Notes under the pieces: model-generated
The model's input: the letters and a program-made list of their open reading frames with translations, nothing else
Databases searched by the model: none
Told to the model about the DNA's origin: nothing
In this document: piece by piece, positions 44,829 to 55,882 of the stretch
Layout: every line of letters begins with the position of its first letter
How positions within the stretch are numbered: the stretch's first letter is position 1
Assembly: GCF_014189455.1 (NCBI RefSeq)
Contig: NZ_CP050297.1
Coordinates: 1-64,000, forward strand
From: Mesorhizobium huakuii
Lineage (GTDB): Bacteria; Pseudomonadota; Alphaproteobacteria; Rhizobiales; Rhizobiaceae
Length of the DNA: 64,000 bases
Direction: 5' to 3'
Position numbers and translations under genes: made by a program

Positions 44829-46766
44829 ATGCAGAGTTTAACAAGGGCCGCAGGTCCGTCAGATCGGACCATTGCAGCTTCCGTGCTTTGGTATGCATCC
44901 GAATTTCCTCGTCGTCCTGCTGTCATTTTCGGAACAGAGGCGATCAACTACATGGATTTGTGGCTGCGAGCCTGTGAGATAGCTCGTGTCCTAAAAACTG
45001 GACGTGAAGCGGGTTTGGACCGCGTGGCCCTTTATTTTCCCATCGGTATTGACCGGATCGCGGCGATCCTCTGCTGTCAAATCCTAGGTGTTTCCTACGT
45101 TCCTGTGGAACCAAATCTTCCAGCGAGTCGCATTCGCGAGATGCTTGCGCAAGCGGATCCGAGCGTGCTCCTCAGTTCATCGGCCATCTGTTCGGCGATC
45201 CTCAAGGAGGTCTCGTCGTGCCCGACAGTGATGGTCGAGGAAGTTGGAGTGGGCGCAGCTGATCGTGGATCGTTGAGCCGAGATTTGGCGCTGCCGCCGA
45301 AGTCCGGTGGCTACGTTATCTTTACCTCGGGTTCGACTGGCAAGCCGAAGGCAGTCAACATGGGAGGAGCAGCACTTCAAAACCTCGTGGACTGGCAGAT
45401 CGAACTTTCGACGCTGTCAGACAATGCGGCAACGGCTCAGTTCGCCCCCATTTCGTTCGATGTATCGTTTCAGGAGATATTCTCCACGCTCTGTTCTGGT
45501 GGGAGTATCGTCCTCCTAGCGAATGAACAGCGGATCGACCCCGATTTGCTTTCGGACGAGATACTGCGTGCCCGGGTGGAGCGATTGTTTCTGCCATTTA
45601 TCGCTCTCCAACAATTGGCGTCGAATTGTGTGGAGCGCAATTTGTTTCCCGACAGTCTACGGGAGATCCACACCGCCGGCGAACAACTCGTGGTCTCTTC
45701 CGCTTTGCGCGAGTTTTTCATCAAGCTCCCCCAGTGTCGGCTCTTCAATCAATATGGTCCCTCCGAGACACACGTCGTCACCTGTCACGAGCTTGATAGC
45801 AATCCAGCGGAATGGCCTAGGTTACCGCCTATCGGTCGGCCTCTACCGAATGTCGTACTGTTCATTTTAGGTGAAGATGGCCGACCGGTGAGGTTAGGAG
45901 AGGTGGGAGAGTTGTATATTGGTGGCGTCTGCCTCGCGCAGGGGTATTTCCAGGACAAGGAGCGAACAGACGAACGGTTCATGACTATAGATATTAACGG
46001 CACGCCAACGAGATTGTATCGGACCGGCGACTTTGCGACATCAGATGAAAGTGGTTGTTTTTTCTTCTGTGGTCGCCGAGACCACCAAATCAAGATCGAT
46101 GGCTACAGGGTTGAACTTGGGGAAATTGAGAGCGTTATAGCGGATCACCCAGACGTAGCCGAAGTCGCCGTGGTTTTCGATCGTGATGCAAATGGAACGG
46201 GACGACTGATCGCCTGCCTGACGAACAAAGATGGGGCGCCAACCGACTGTCTCGAGACAGTAGTTCGCGCCCATGTCCGTGAGAAGCTCCCTGGCTACAT
46301 GGCGCCAGACCGTGTCCAGATCATCGGCGCGATGCCTAAAACTGCGAGTGGCAAGGTCGATCGGAAATCAATCGCGGAAAGGCTGTGTGCCGAAAAGGTC
46401 AACCCCTCGGCACCGCCTGTCGAGAAGCCAGCCTGTGCCACTACGAGCGGATCGGTGAAGAACAGCGATCTGTGCGGCGCGATCACCTCTTACTGGCGGG
46501 AGCTCCTGGACCACCCCTTGCTCTCGGACTCGGATAATGTGTTCGATTTTGGCGCGCGTTCGATCATGGTCCCGGAGCTTCAACGCCGCCTTCGCCGTCA
46601 ATTCGGGATTAGCATGCCCGCGATCTTGGTCTTCCGGCATCCTTCGCCGAGGGAGCTTGCAGACTTTTTATCGCGAAGATCGGCGAAGGGCGATGCATTG
46701 AACACGACGTTGGCTGGTCTCGCAAACCGGCGTGTGTCGACCAAAAGACGCGCTTCTCCGCGCTGA
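44829..46766 (+). CDS. NRPS-like protein: adenylation domain plus carrier domain
   Basis: The 645-residue protein has an A domain (A3 IFTSGSTGKPKAV, A4 FDVSFQEIFSTL, A5 NQYGPSET, A7 RLYRTGDFA, A8 GYRVELGEIE, A10 Lys in TASGKVDRKS) and a C-terminal carrier domain with Ser in FDFGARSIMVPEL. By eye, the specificity positions read D-V-Q-F-H-A-Q-V-V, which begins like proline-type codes; the true substrate is uncertain. It has no condensation domain, so it acts as a loading module, probably for the PKS that follows 89 bp downstream. ATG 44829 is preferred over TTG 44769. Confidence 0.88.
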   Translation: MQSLTRAAGPSDRTIAASVLWYASEFPRRPAVIFGTEAINYMDLWLRACEIARVLKTGREAGLDRVALYFPIGIDRIAAILCCQILGVSYVPVEPNLPASRIREMLAQADPSVLLSSSAICSAILKEVSSCPTVMVEEVGVGAADRGSLSRDLALPPKSGGYVIFTSGSTGKPKAVNMGGAALQNLVDWQIELSTLSDNAATAQFAPISFDVSFQEIFSTLCSGGSIVLLANEQRIDPDLLSDEILRARVERLFLPFIALQQLASNCVERNLFPDSLREIHTAGEQLVVSSALREFFIKLPQCRLFNQYGPSETHVVTCHELDSNPAEWPRLPPIGRPLPNVVLFILGEDGRPVRLGEVGELYIGGVCLAQGYFQDKERTDERFMTIDINGTPTRLYRTGDFATSDESGCFFFCGRRDHQIKIDGYRVELGEIESVIADHPDVAEVAVVFDRDANGTGRLIACLTNKDGAPTDCLETVVRAHVREKLPGYMAPDRVQIIGAMPKTASGKVDRKSIAERLCAEKVNPSAPPVEKPACATTSGSVKNSDLCGAITSYWRELLDHPLLSDSDNVFDFGARSIMVPELQRRLRRQFGISMPAILVFRHPSPRELADFLSRRSAKGDALNTTLAGLANRRVSTKRRASPR

Positions 46767-46854
46767 TCCTGGGCAGCGATGACCCCTCCAGCAGATCAGA
46801 TTAGCGCGCTCCGGAAGCCAAAAAGCAGATAAACGGACCAGCGACGAGGCAAAA

Positions 46855-49800
46855 ATGAACGGCCCCATTCACAGAGCTACCCCCATCGCGATTATTGGAA
46901 TGGCCTGCCGGTTCCCCAATGCTGATACGCCCAAGGCATTCTGGGAAAACATTGTTGCCGGGCGCGAGAGCGTTCGTGAGTTGTCGGATGTTGAACTCGC
47001 CGGCGCGGGCGTCGAGCCCGAGGAGTGGGAAGCGGACGATTATATCCGCCGCGGCGCCCCTCTTACGGGCCTCGGCTACTTCGACGCTGACTTCTTCAGC
47101 ATCACGCCTCGTGAGGCGGCACTCCTCGATCCGCAGCACCGACTATTCCTGGAAAACATTTGGCACGCCATCGAAGATGCTGGCTACGCCGTCCGTTCGA
47201 CCGAGATGACGACGGGCATCTATGCCGGCTCCGGCCCGAGCAGCTATTTCGCCAGATGCGTAGCCGGCTTGCATGATTTCCGCAAGGAAGGCATGCTCGA
47301 CTCCATGTCCGGCTTCCAGGCCATGCTGGGAAACGACAAGGATTACCTGGCGACTCGGGCGGCCCATCGCCTCAACCTCATCGGTCCCGCCATCAACGTC
47401 CAAACAGCTTGTTCAACCTCACTCGTAAGTCTCCATCTAGCCTGCAGCGGTCTTCAGAACGGCGAATGCGACCTGGCGCTGGCGGGCGGTGTCACGGCAA
47501 TCGTTCCCGACGGTGCTGGCTATCGCTATCAAGAGGGCATGATCTTGTCCCGCGACGGGCACTGCCGTCCGTTCGATGCCGATGCCAGCGGCACGGTGTT
47601 TTCGAGTGGCGTCGGCGTGCTTGCGCTTCGACGACTCGATGACGCGCTTGCCGATGGTGATACCATTCACGCTGTTATTCGCGGTTCGGCGATCAACAAT
47701 GATGGAAACGACAAGATCAGCTTCTCGGCGCCGAGCATCGAGGGCCAATCGAGCGTCGTCGCAAGAGCACTGATGAACAGTTCAATCGCGCCGGAAACGA
47801 TTTCCTACATGGAGACGCACGGAACGGGCACGAAACTGGGTGATCCGATCGAGATCGAAGCCCTCCGCGAAGTCTTCGCCGGCTTTCCGGCGGACGTCGC
47901 ACCGATCACCCTTGGTTCGGTGAAGGCCAATATCGGCCATACGATCGCCGCTTCCGGCGTCGCGGGTGTTATCAAGACCGTCATGGCACTGAAGTCGCGA
48001 ACCTTGCCGCCAGCGGTCAATTTCAAGACGCCCAATCCGGAAATCGACTTCGATCGCCTTCCCTTCGCCGTGCCGGCGAGCGCTGTGCCCTGGAAGTCCG
48101 AGGGTCCGCGACGCGCGGGCATCAGTTCGTTCGGCGTGGGCGGAACGAATGCCCATGTCATTTTGGAGGAAGCACCGGGCCAGACGAACGGTTCATCTCA
48201 GCCGGACGATGCGCCGCACCCCCCCGACGTACCTCGTACGCTGAACATTTCGGCACGCACGCCACAGGCCCTGGCCACCGTGGCCAAGAGTTTTGCCTTG
48301 CGACTCGATATGGCACAGCCCGACGAGCGCGACACCATCTGCTTCACCGCGAACACCGCCCGCCGCGCTTTTGAGTATCGGCGTTTCGCGACCGGTCGGA
48401 CAACTAGGGAGTTGGCCGAGAGTCTTCGCGCAAGCGATCATGCCCGCGTCGATGTCTCCAAACACGTGGTTCCCGCCGCCCTGTTCACCGGACAGGGCGG
48501 CCAGGGCGAAGCTATGGGGCGCGGGCTCTACGAGAGCGATCCGATCTTCCGCAAAGTCTTCGACGCCTGTGACGCGGTGGTCGCACCGCTTCGCAAACAC
48601 GGATTGGGCGACATCCTTTACGGCGACGGGACGCTCGCCCATTTCGTTCACGACACCGAATATACCCAGCCCGCCCTGTTCGCGATCGAACTCGCACTCG
48701 CCCGAGTTCTCGAGGCTAGGGGCTTCGTCCCAGAGATCGTCTTGGGCCACAGCATTGGAGAATACGTGGCGGCCCATCTTGCCGGCGTGTTCTCACTCGA
48801 GGACGGGCTGAAGCTGATCACCAAGCGCGGCGAACTGATGGGTCGGCTTCCTCGCAATGGCGGCATGGTCGTCCTGACGGCTGATCCGGACACAGCCACT
48901 CAGATGATCCGGGACAGCGAAGTCGAGCTCGCCATCGCGGCCGAGAACGGACCAACCAGTACGGTGGTCGCGGGCGAGACTGACGCACTTGAAACGCTGA
49001 TCAAGGTCGCCAAGGAAAAAGGCGTCCGCACGACGCAGTTGAAGGTCTCGCACGCCTTTCATTCGCATCTCATGGATCCAATCCTCGAACAGTTTGAGGC
49101 GTTCGCGAGCACCCTCGATTTTTCCAAGCCCGACGGCCGACTGATAAGCGCGAAGACTGGCAAGGTCGCCGGCGAGGAAGTCGCCGATGCGCGCTATTGG
49201 ACCGACCACGTTCGCCAGCCCGTCCTGTTCCATCAGGGCATGATGACTGCGCAGGAAATTGGGGCGAATCTCTTCCTCGAAATCGGACCGCACCCGGTCC
49301 TCACGCCGATGGCGCAGGCGGCCCTAGATGGCATTGCCTCGCAGTCGCAATTCGTCTCGAGCCTCAATCGCACCCGCAACGACGAAGAGGTTCTCGCCGA
49401 GACGGCGGGCCGCCTTTTCCTCGCCGGCCTTACGATCAATACGCTCATCGATCTGCCGGATAATGAACGCCGGCTCGTCGATCTTCCGCTCTATCCCTTC
49501 GAACGTCAGCATCACTGGATCGAAACGAGAGCGAGCGACCGGCTGGCATGGCACTGCCGCCGCGAATGGCACGCGGAAAAGCAGTCAGCGCCGCAACCGC
49601 CGAAAGACAAGGCCCTCTGGATTATCCTGGGCAATGCCCTTGGTCTCGCCGGACGCTTAGCTCAGGCGATCGAGACGAAGCGGGAAGGGCCGGAACAGAC
49701 AGCGGTCGTTCTTTCGAATGTCGACACAGGTCTCACAGGCGGTGTGCTCGACGCGCATGTCGCGGGGATCATCATCACCCCTGAGAGCGCGGAAGGCGCG

Positions 49801-52193
49801 TCAAGTGGACAGATCGGCGAGGCGGCGCACAGCCACGCCGCCACCCTCATGCAGTTCGTCCAGACGGTTCAGGCAGCCACTAAGAATGGCAATCTGGCGA
49901 AGGCGAAGATTTGGGTCGTCGGCCAGTCCGGCCGTGCCGTGCCGCAAACAGACACACCAATTCCGGACGCCGCTCGTCCAGCCTCACTGGTCAGCGCCTC
50001 ACTGCATGGCATGGCGATGGTGCTCGCGAGCGAACATCCCGATCTGTGGGGGGTGACATCGATCTCGGCGCGGAGCCGAGCGACGCAGAAATCGCGGTCG
50101 CGATCGGCATTCTCGTCGGTGGCTCTGGGTCGGAGACCGCCTACGCCGTGCGCGGCGAGGAACGCTACGTCCTGCGCCTCAGCGAAAGCGGCGATGTCGG
50201 TACGGATTGCCCGGTCGATCCGCAGAAGATCTATCTCGTCACCGGCGGGCTTGGCGCTCTCGGATCGCTAATGGTCGAATGGCTGATCAATCGCGGTGCG
50301 CGCCGCCTCGTGCTTCTCAACAGGGACGTCGCGGACGGGGCCAAACAGGAACGGCTTGAAGCCCTGCGCCGTTTAGGCGCTGAGATCGCGGCGCATGCGG
50401 TTGACATCGCCGACCAAGTCGGAGTCGAGCGAATCCTGGGCGATCTCTCGGAGGCGGGCCATCAACTCGGCGGGATCATCCACACCGCCGGCGTCGTTCA
50501 GGACGCCACGCTCGGATCGATCAAGGAGGCGAGCGAACTCGAACATGCACTCCGGGCTAAGCTCCAGGGTACACTCATTCTCGACAATGCGAGCCGTCGC
50601 TTCTCACCCGACTTCTTCGTCTGCTTCTCCTCGGTTAGCGCGCTTCTCGGTATGAAGGGCCAGGCGGCTTACGTGGCGGCCAATGCCGCCATGAACCGCA
50701 TCGTCGAGGGCCGCAACGCCGAGGGGCTGCCAGGTGTCAGCATCGAATGGGGCCCGTGGGCGGAAACCGGTATGGCATCCGGACTCGACGAGCGTCTGCG
50801 CAAGCGCCTAACCGATTTCGGCCTGCTCGCGATCCGCAACCGGGAGGCGCTCGAGCGGCTGGAGAGCCTGTGCGCCTCAACTGGGACGCTCACCGCAGCG
50901 CCGATCCTGTGGCGACGTTTCTGCAAGAAGCAGTACGGGCAGACGCCGGCTTGGCTCACGCCTCTGTCGAATGTGCAGAAGAATCCCCAGGCGGCCAATG
51001 ACGACGAGGCGACAGATCCACTTGCGCGGCTCTTCGGCCCGGTCGCACCGAGCGAACGCAGTCAGGCGATCGAAAGCTTCCTACGCGGAGAGGTCGCCCG
51101 TGTGCTCGGCATCGCCGATCCGGACTGCCTGCCGATGGACGAAGCGCTCAACCAGATGGGATTCGACTCCTTGGCTACAATTGAGTTCCGCAACGAACTT
51201 GCCAAGACCGGCATCAAGGTCTCGCTCCAGAAGCTCGTGATGGGTGCCTCAATCGCGGAGATCGCGGCCGATACTGAGACGCAGGTGACCGCCGCTGTCG
51301 GGGGCGATGCGGATGGCGAGGCGGTACCAACCGCGCCGTTCTTGGCCGACAGTGCCCAGGGCTACGACAAGAGCGCGGTGATCATTCCGCGTCCGAAGCC
51401 CGACGCGCCGATCCGCCTGATCGGCTTTCCCTATGCCGGCGGCGGCCCGCTCGTATTCCAGCGCTGGATCGACAGGATGCCGGATCACATAGAGTTCGGC
51501 ATCCTGCAGATGCCAGGCCGCAGCGCGCGCCTGGAAGAGGGCTTCTGGATGCGGATGGAGGACATGGTCGACGGCATCGTGCCGGAGATGCTGCCCTTCC
51601 TTAAGGAAAAACCCTTCGCCTTCCTCGGGTTTTGCTATGGCGGCGTCCAGGCCTTCGAGATTGCCCAGCGGGTGCGCCGCGATCACGGGCTGGAGCCGGA
51701 ACACTTCTTCGTGGCCGGTGGTCGCTCGCCACAGATTTACAATAACGACCAGTTCGCCATCGACGTCCAGCAGTTCAATCACGAGACCGGCAAATCCGAA
51801 CACGAACTCGACGAGAGCGCGTTCGTCGAGATGCTGAAGGAGGTAAATTTCGCCAACAACAAGGCGCTGTTCGAAGATCCCGAAATGCGCGCGATGATGC
51901 TTCCGATTATCCAAGCGGACTACGAGATCAACAACGCCTATCGCTACGGTTCCCATCCTCCGCTCGACGCCCCAATCACAGCGATAGGAGGCCGCATCGA
52001 CCCCTATGTTACGGGCGACCACATTATCGGCTGGAAAGAGCATACCACGAAGCAGTTCAAGGCGCATTTTTGCGCCGGCGATCACTTTTTCATGGAACAC
52101 CAGATCGAACTCCTTACGCGCATCGTTATCGAAAACCTTCAGCCCGTCGTCCAGCGGTTGGCCGCCGAGGGCGAGCGCCAGCTGGCGGGATGA
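46855..52193 (+). CDS. type I polyketide synthase KS-AT-KR-ACP-TE, frameshifted
   Basis: Domain order: KS (Cys186 in VQTACSTSL, METHGTGT, NIGHTIAASG); AT (GHSIGEYVAAHL); KR (YLVTGGLGALGSLM, with Ser/Tyr/Asn in FSSVSALLGMKGQAAYVAANAAMN); ACP (Ser in QMGFDSLATIEF); and TE. The TE has Cys where Ser is usual (FLGFCYGGVQAFE), with Asp in GGRIDPYV and His in GDHFFMEH. One G is missing from a G run at 50048-50053: ASEHPDLWG should continue GDIDLGAEPSDAEIAVAIGILVGG. The separate frames are 46855-50271 and 49911-52193; together about 1779 residues. There is no DH or ER, so a beta-hydroxyacyl product is expected, released by the TE. Confidence 0.9.
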
Positions 52194-52577
52194 CCTGACC
52201 ACCGGCTTCGAGCTAAGACAGATGCTTCCCCCATGCTCGCCGCTCGGCCGAAAAGTGGAACGCCGTCCTCGATGACTTCGTCTCAGATCCGGACATCATG
52301 GGGTCGGAACAAGAACTGTTCCCAGCGACACGCGGCCTTTATCAACCAAAGACAGCGACGGCTGATTTGAGGGCAAGTGCATCTTGCCAAACGGTTGCCG
52401 CCGCAAGAACATTGGGCACTTGGATTTGAACGCCTCTTGAGGTTGGTGCCGCTTCAATCAGCCCGTTTGCCGCCACTACAAAAGCGTTTTTCCGATGCGC
52501 AGAGAATAGATGTACCTACCAAGCGTTGATTGCTATGGATGAGTTTGTATCGTAAATATATTTTTAGAGGGGAAAGT
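52194..52577. other. gap between PKS and ferritin-like genes
   Basis: No gene was recognised. The last 80 bp are AT-rich and end in AGAGGGGAAAGT, a strong ribosome binding site for the next gene. A promoter is likely here. Confidence 0.4.
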
Positions 52578-53390
52578 ATGGGACAGGAACAGTCGCGGCG
52601 TCTGCGCGTACGATGGGGCAGCGGTGGCTCACGCTCTCAGACGTTTCCCCTGGACGCATTGGTTCCGTCCAGGACTTCCTGGAACGAAAATCTCTCGACA
52701 AGCAGTCATCCCGAATTGGCAATGCCGCCAGGCCTCGCGACTTCGGCGATCGGCCGCGCAGTTATTGCCTATGATTTGCCGAAGGTGCCCGGTGCGCAGA
52801 ACGCCTTGCAGGAAGCTGGCGCGTTGCTCGACATGGCGGCCGAGATCGAGCACTCGCTGATGGTACAGTACTTGTACGCCGGTTTTGCCGCGGTTCAATC
52901 TGCCGCTGGCCAACAGCCCAACAAGCTGCTGCGGGACATAGCGGTCGAGGAAATGGGCCACCTTCTGACGGTGACCAACATACGGCTGCTGCTTGGTCTG
53001 GAGCCCTATCTTCGGCGCCAGGACGAGAGTCCGCAAGAAGGTTTCGACCCCTATCCCTTCGCGCTGGAGCCGCTTTCCGCCGCCTCCCTGGCAAAATACG
53101 TAGCGGCGGAGTCGCCGAGCGAGAATGTCGAGCTCGAACAAGGCGACAGGAAAGCCTTCGACGATGTGCTGACGAAGCTGAAACAGAAGTCCGGCGCGCT
53201 CATCCACCGGGTCGGCCTGGTCTACATGCGGCTGTTCTACCTGTTCCAGGAGAATGACAGCCCCGACCAGGCGTGGCAGGAAGCGGCGATTGCCGCGGCC
53301 TGGGGCGAGAAGTGGCATATCGCCGATGCCGATCTGGTCGGTGGAGACTCGCGCCAATCTGATCACGCCGAATGGGAGGAAGAGGAGTAA
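52578..53390 (+). CDS. VioB/RebD-type ferritin-like protein, C-terminus clipped by IS66
   Basis: The 270-residue protein starts at ATG 52578. It has the helical ferritin-like domain found in VioB/RebD/StaD-type enzymes: LLDMAAEIEHSLMVQYLYAGFA (E-x-x-H pair) and LLRDIAVEEMGHLLTVTNIRLLLG (E-x-x-H pair). These would bind a metal centre for oxidative tailoring. The IS66 copy B inserted at its last codons and supplies the stop TAA. Without the IS, the frame would continue E-N-W-H-C-K-V into the adjacent IS6 element, so the native end is already lost. The catalytic part appears complete. Confidence 0.8.
   Translation: MGQEQSRRLRVRWGSGGSRSQTFPLDALVPSRTSWNENLSTSSHPELAMPPGLATSAIGRAVIAYDLPKVPGAQNALQEAGALLDMAAEIEHSLMVQYLYAGFAAVQSAAGQQPNKLLRDIAVEEMGHLLTVTNIRLLLGLEPYLRRQDESPQEGFDPYPFALEPLSAASLAKYVAAESPSENVELEQGDRKAFDDVLTKLKQKSGALIHRVGLVYMRLFYLFQENDSPDQAWQEAAIAAAWGEKWHIADADLVGGDSRQSDHAEWEEEE
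53379..53386. repeat. 8-bp target site duplication, left copy (GAAGAGGA)
   Basis: GAAGAGGA precedes the left inverted repeat of IS66 copy B and recurs exactly at 56563-56570. Confidence 0.93.
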
Positions 53391-53443
53391 GCGATGCGCC
53401 AAGGCACCTTGCAAGAGGCCGATGAACATGGAGTTTTCGAGCC

Positions 53444-53881
53444 ATGACATTGGAACATGCAAGGGGCGATATGGTCGCCGAGTTAAGCGGCGCCGCGGCG
53501 ACCGAAGAGCTTACAACGGTGCGCGGGCGCGTGCGGCAACGAAGGCTGTGGAGTTGCACTGAGAAGCGCGCGTTGGTCGATCTGGCGAGCGCGGCGGGGT
53601 CGTCGGTGACCGAGGTCGCGGAGGCGTTCGGCGTAGCTCCGTCACAGCTCTATGCCTGGCGCAAGCAGATGGCCGGCGGCGAGCTCGAGGCCGATCAGGC
53701 GATGGCAACTTTCGCGCGGATCGAAGTGAACGATCTGCCCGAGGTCGAGCGTCCCGTCGCCGATTGCCCGGACCCGGCCGGCAGGATCGTCGTGGCCTTT
53801 CCGAACGGCGCGCGATTGCGGATCGAGGGGACCGTCGATCCGACGGCGCTACGTATCGTCCTGGCGGAGTTGACCAGTTGA
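53444..53881 (+). CDS. tnpA: IS66 accessory protein TnpA (copy B)
   Basis: The 145-residue protein closely matches copy A TnpA (VTEVAEAFGVAPSQLYAWRKQMAGGEL), with substitutions mainly in the linker. The TGA overlaps the presumed TTG start of tnpB. It is a complete open frame. Confidence 0.9.
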   Translation: MTLEHARGDMVAELSGAAATEELTTVRGRVRQRRLWSCTEKRALVDLASAAGSSVTEVAEAFGVAPSQLYAWRKQMAGGELEADQAMATFARIEVNDLPEVERPVADCPDPAGRIVVAFPNGARLRIEGTVDPTALRIVLAELTS

Positions 53882-54227
53882 TCACAGTGGTGCCGACCGA
53901 CCGGATTTACTTGTGCTGCGGTGAGACCGATATGCGCCGCGGGATCAACAGCCTGGCGCGGATGGTGCAGCAGGTGCTCGCGCTCGACCCGCATACCGGC
54001 GCGATCTTCTGCTTCCGTGGACGCAAGGGTCATATCATCAAGGTTTTGGCGCATGACGACCAGGGGTTCTGCCTTTTACAAAACGGCTTTCCGATGGTTG
54101 TTTCGCCTGGCCGACCACCAAGGATCAGGTGACCGTGTCGCTCACTAAGGCACAGCTTTCGCTACTTTTGGACGGGATCGATTGGCGCCGGCCGAACAAG
54201 ATTTATCGACCACGTCTGGCCGGCTAA
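53878..54227 (+). pseudogene. tnpB: IS66 TnpB (copy B), frameshifted
   Basis: The frame begins MITVVPTDRIYLCCGETDMRRGINSLARMVQQVLALDPHTGAIFCFRGRKGHIIKVLAHDDQGFCL. It then goes out of register at CTTTTACAAAACGG (about 54073-54086), and the normal end (LLLDGIDWRRPNKIYRPRLAG) is in another frame, ending at 54227. The span is 350 nt, one base short of 351. Either the TnpB of this element is dispensable or another copy supplies it. Confidence 0.83.
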
Positions 54228-54298
54228 ATTCGGCCGTTCTCATTGATTTTGTGTCGATTTTGCTTCCGTAGACGAGGTCTTTCGGGTATGTAATTTGG

Positions 54299-55882
54299 GT
54301 GTCGGAACAAGCTCCCTCCATCGCTGATTTCCTCGCCCGGATCGCCACTCTGGAGGCGGCGGTTTGTGCCCGTGACATCGCCATTGCCGAACGGGATGAG
54401 CAGCTGCGAAGAGAGCGCGCCGAGGCCGCGCTTCGCATCCAGCGCCTGCAGCTGCGGATCGATCGCTTCAACCGCAAGGCCTTCGGCCGCTCCTCCGAGA
54501 AGCTCGGCCAGATGCAGCTCGAACTCGAAGATCTCGAGACCGATTTCGCCGCCAGCGTGCCCGATCTCGAACTGCCTATCGTCGCGGACAGCGACAAGGT
54601 GCGGGTGTTGCCGGTGCGTAAGCTCAACCCGAACCTGCCGCGCAAGCGGGTCGTTCGCGAGCCCTCTTGCGCATGTTGCCCGGGCTGCGGCGGCGATCTT
54701 CGCGCCATGGGCGAAGATGGCGACGAGATGCTCGATCTGGTGGCTCAGGCCTGGCAGGTGATCGAGACCATTAGACCCAAGTACAGCTGCCGGACCTGCG
54801 ATAAAATCATCCAGGCGCCCGCACCAGCCAAGGCCATTGCACGCGGTAAGCTCAGCTATGCTGCGCTCGCCCATATCATGATGGCCAAGTGGGGTTATCA
54901 TCTGCCCTTCTACCGTCAGGTACAGATGATGGCCGCCAAGGGCGTCGATATCGAGCGTTCCACGCTTGCGCGCAGCGCCGGCTACGCCGCCGCTTTGCTC
55001 GATCCCATCTACAACCGCATCCGTGAGATCGGCCGTACCCGCAGCAAGATTCACACCGACGACACGCGGCTTCCGATCCTGGCGCCCGGCACCGGCAAGA
55101 CACACAAGGGCGCGCTCTGGGTTTATGTCGCCGACGACCGCAACTCGGGTTCGAAGGAGCCGCCGATCGCCTGGTATCGCGCCACCATGGGCCGCGCCGG
55201 CGAGAGCGTGATGAGCGAACTCGCCGGATTTGCCGGCACGCTCCAAGCCGACGGATTCAGCGGCTATAACCAGCTCTACAAGGGCGGCGCCATTCGAGAA
55301 GCAGCCTGCCTGGCCCATCTGCGTCGCAAGATATTCGACGTTCACGACAGCCAGCCGACCGAGCTCAGCACGACGGCGATGGCCGGTATCCAGGCGGTCT
55401 ACCGGATCGAGGAAGAGATACGGGGACTCCCGCCCGCCGAGAGATTGGCCGCACGACGAAGTCGGACCCGACCACTGGTCCGGGCGCTGCGACGACAGCT
55501 CACGCGCCAGGGCAACGGTTTGTCGCGCCATGCGGATATTGCGAAGGCCTTCGCCTATGGCACCAGACGATGGCGCGCGTTCAATCGCTTCCTCTACGAT
55601 GGCCAGCTCGAGCCCGACAACCTGATCGCGGAGCGGGCCATTCGTGGATTTACAGTCGGCCGACGCAACTGGCTTTTCTCGGGCAACTTCGCCGCGGCGG
55701 AGCGGTCAGCGGTCATGCTCAGCATCATCGAGACCTGCAAGCTCTGCGGCGTCGATGCCGAAGTCTACATGGCCGATGTCACCGAGCGCATCCAGAACGA
55801 CTGGCCAGCCTCGCGATGGGATGAGCTGATGCCGTGGAATTGGGTGCGCCGCCAAGCGATGCCGCTCTCCTTGGCGGCATGA
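54299..55882 (+). CDS. tnpC: IS66 transposase TnpC (copy B), intact
   Basis: The 527-residue protein starts at GTG 54299 as in copy A. It has a coiled-coil start, FGRSSEKLGQMQ, zinc block CACCPGCGG...CRTCDK, first Asp in IHTDDTRLPIL, second Asp in LQADGFSGYNQLY and Glu in DNLIAERAIRGFTVG. All catalytic blocks are present in one frame. The TGA overlaps the passenger ATG. Confidence 0.93.
   Translation: MSEQAPSIADFLARIATLEAAVCARDIAIAERDEQLRRERAEAALRIQRLQLRIDRFNRKAFGRSSEKLGQMQLELEDLETDFAASVPDLELPIVADSDKVRVLPVRKLNPNLPRKRVVREPSCACCPGCGGDLRAMGEDGDEMLDLVAQAWQVIETIRPKYSCRTCDKIIQAPAPAKAIARGKLSYAALAHIMMAKWGYHLPFYRQVQMMAAKGVDIERSTLARSAGYAAALLDPIYNRIREIGRTRSKIHTDDTRLPILAPGTGKTHKGALWVYVADDRNSGSKEPPIAWYRATMGRAGESVMSELAGFAGTLQADGFSGYNQLYKGGAIREAACLAHLRRKIFDVHDSQPTELSTTAMAGIQAVYRIEEEIRGLPPAERLAARRSRTRPLVRALRRQLTRQGNGLSRHADIAKAFAYGTRRWRAFNRFLYDGQLEPDNLIAERAIRGFTVGRRNWLFSGNFAAAERSAVMLSIIETCKLCGVDAEVYMADVTERIQNDWPASRWDELMPWNWVRRQAMPLSLAA

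Noticed and set aside
51249..52202. 317-codon minus-strand frame opposite the PKS thioesterase
   Set aside because: Antisense shadow; ACP and TE motifs are on the plus strand.
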